Shown piece by piece: positions 11,063 to 11,907 of a stretch of DNA of 11,907 nt. A program made the position numbers and the translations under genes. A model generated the notes under the pieces. It was not told the origin of the DNA. It made no database searches and saw nothing but the letters and a program-made list of their open reading frames with translations. Origin of the DNA: JBFKPQ01 sp041628225 (GTDB lineage Bacteria > Actinomycetota > Acidimicrobiia > Spongiisociales > JAENVV01); NCBI GenBank assembly GCA_041628225.1, contig JBFKPQ010000072.1:1-11907 (forward strand), given 5' to 3'. The first letter of the stretch is position 1. Every line of letters begins with the position of its first letter.

Positions 11063-11907
11063 TCAGCCGCCGAACACGTCGGCGATCCGATCGAAGAGCA
11101 CGGGGTCGACTTCCGTTCCGACATCCGCCGGAGTCACATCGGCCGGCTCGCCGACCGGCACGCAGTTGAACGCGTGCGTCAAGCAATCCAAGAGCTCGGT
11201 CTCGACACCGGCCATCCCCCACAGCTGGAGCTCGGAGGGCGGTACGTTCCAGTCCATGGAACCGGACATGGCGAGCACGGGGATCTGGGCGGCCGGAGCC
11301 AGCGTCCGAGCCTGCGCCGATGCCTCGACCCATGACGCCCAGAAGGCGGCCGAGAACCCGCCGGCCGGCTCGGTAGAGGTACCGGCGGCGATGTCGGCGA
11401 CATCGCCGGCCAGATCCTCGATGGGTCCTACCGCCGCCTCGACCTGGGCGGGCGCGATGCCCAAAGACTCCGCCAGGCGGCGACTGAACGCAGCTTGCTC
11501 GGCGAGGACCTCGTGGATGGCGCGGAACGGGGTTCCGAGCATGACCACGGCATCGACGTCGGCACGGTCGGCCAGCAGCGCCGCGATGGTGCCACCCTGG
11601 CTGTGGCCGATCACCATCACGTCGTCGAAGCGGTCGTCGGATGCCGCCCACGCGACCACCGCTCCGGCATCGGCGACGAACACGCCGAAGACCAGATCGT
11701 CGGATGGGATGGGATAGTCGTTGTTTCCGCAGCTGTTGAAGGGACCGCACGAGCGCTTGTCGTAGCGTACGGTGGCGATCCCTCGGTCGGCCAGGCCTTC
11801 TGCCAACGCCGCATGCAGTTGGATGGGCCGGGGGAACCCCATGTTGAGCTGACCTGGCATCGTCCCGTCCCGATCCACGGGCCCCGAGCCGCCGATGATC
11901 ACCGCGA
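11063..11907 (-). CDS. alpha/beta hydrolase (C-terminal part; 5' end outside window)
   Basis: The gene enters from the right edge; 281 residues are visible. The frame is open to the last base, and the GTG at 11902 sits inside a conserved strand (AVIIGGSGPVDRDG), so it is an internal codon. That segment is the oxyanion-loop start of a hydrolase group whose proteins normally have another domain or export signal in front. Counting from that Val, the triad reads S101 in GHSQGG, D217 in SGSMDWNVPP, and H243 in CLTHAFN. Four cysteines stand out: C52 and C58 (RSCGPFNSCG) and C240 and C247 flanking the catalytic His, which suggests disulfides and an exported enzyme. A helical, acidic cap region (about 130-205) lies between the nucleophile and Asp. 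Peptidase, acyl-esterase or thioesterase activity cannot be told apart. The stop abuts that of the CPBP gene. Confidence 0.87.
   Translation of the reverse strand, partial: AVIIGGSGPVDRDGTMPGQLNMGFPRPIQLHAALAEGLADRGIATVRYDKRSCGPFNSCGNNDYPIPSDDLVFGVFVADAGAVVAWAASDDRFDDVMVIGHSQGGTIAALLADRADVDAVVMLGTPFRAIHEVLAEQAAFSRRLAESLGIAPAQVEAAVGPIEDLAGDVADIAAGTSTEPAGGFSAAFWASWVEASAQARTLAPAAQIPVLAMSGSMDWNVPPSELQLWGMAGVETELLDCLTHAFNCVPVGEPADVTPADVGTEVDPVLFDRIADVFGG

Noticed and set aside
1..11907. CRISPR array, tRNA, insertion sequence, prophage, toxin-antitoxin or other defence cassette
   Set aside because: I found no direct repeats, cloverleaf, transposase, integrase or small toxin-antitoxin pair on either strand; gaps between genes are all under 90 nt and hold only short regulatory sites.

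Overview
The window is GC-rich and densely packed, about 11.9 kb with 15 protein genes. I see no tRNA, rRNA, CRISPR array, insertion sequence or phage gene. The base composition, frequent GTG/TTG starts, TANNNT -10 boxes placed so that transcripts would begin at or next to the start codon, and a MurA with the Asp-for-Cys change known from mycobacteria all point to a chromosomal segment of an actinobacterium. An Acidimicrobiia-like, environmental, streamlined lineage is my guess. That placement is inference; no marker gene here fixes it.

Layout. (1) 3-272: the end of an unrecognised forward gene cut by the window edge. (2) 357-2197: a forward pair, a Na+/phosphate cotransporter-family membrane protein and a PhoU-domain protein, together a small phosphate-transport unit. 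(3) 2198-3216: a reverse flavin-reductase-like protein and a divergent forward SRPBCC protein. (4) 3213-8580: a long reverse run. In transcription order it holds a small lipoprotein of unknown function, murA (first committed step of peptidoglycan synthesis), an exported SpoIID/LytB-domain protein whose start lies inside the end of murA, a NifU-type Fe-S scaffold domain protein, the GTPase MeaB (methylmalonyl-CoA mutase chaperone) and an enoyl-CoA hydratase. The first three look like a cell-envelope group. The last three join Fe-S assembly to acyl-CoA and propionate-type metabolism, and a second promoter may lie before the NifU gene. (5) 8636-11062: a forward run of rpiB (pentose phosphate), a PLP aminotransferase of the kynurenine/methionine type and a CPBP-family membrane metalloprotease, with gaps of 1 and 5 nt. 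(6) 11063-11907: the C-terminal part of a reverse alpha/beta hydrolase that runs off the window.

Most of this is housekeeping and I do not see an undescribed multi-gene system. The best second looks are these. MurA has Asp at the fosfomycin-target cysteine position. All three convergent gene junctions have stop codons fused into a self-complementary word (TGATCA, CTAG, TGATCA), leaving no intergenic terminator. Leaderless-type promoters recur. The SpoIID-like gene's start and signal peptide overlap the end of murA. The second half of the PhoU-like protein has lost its acidic motif residues.
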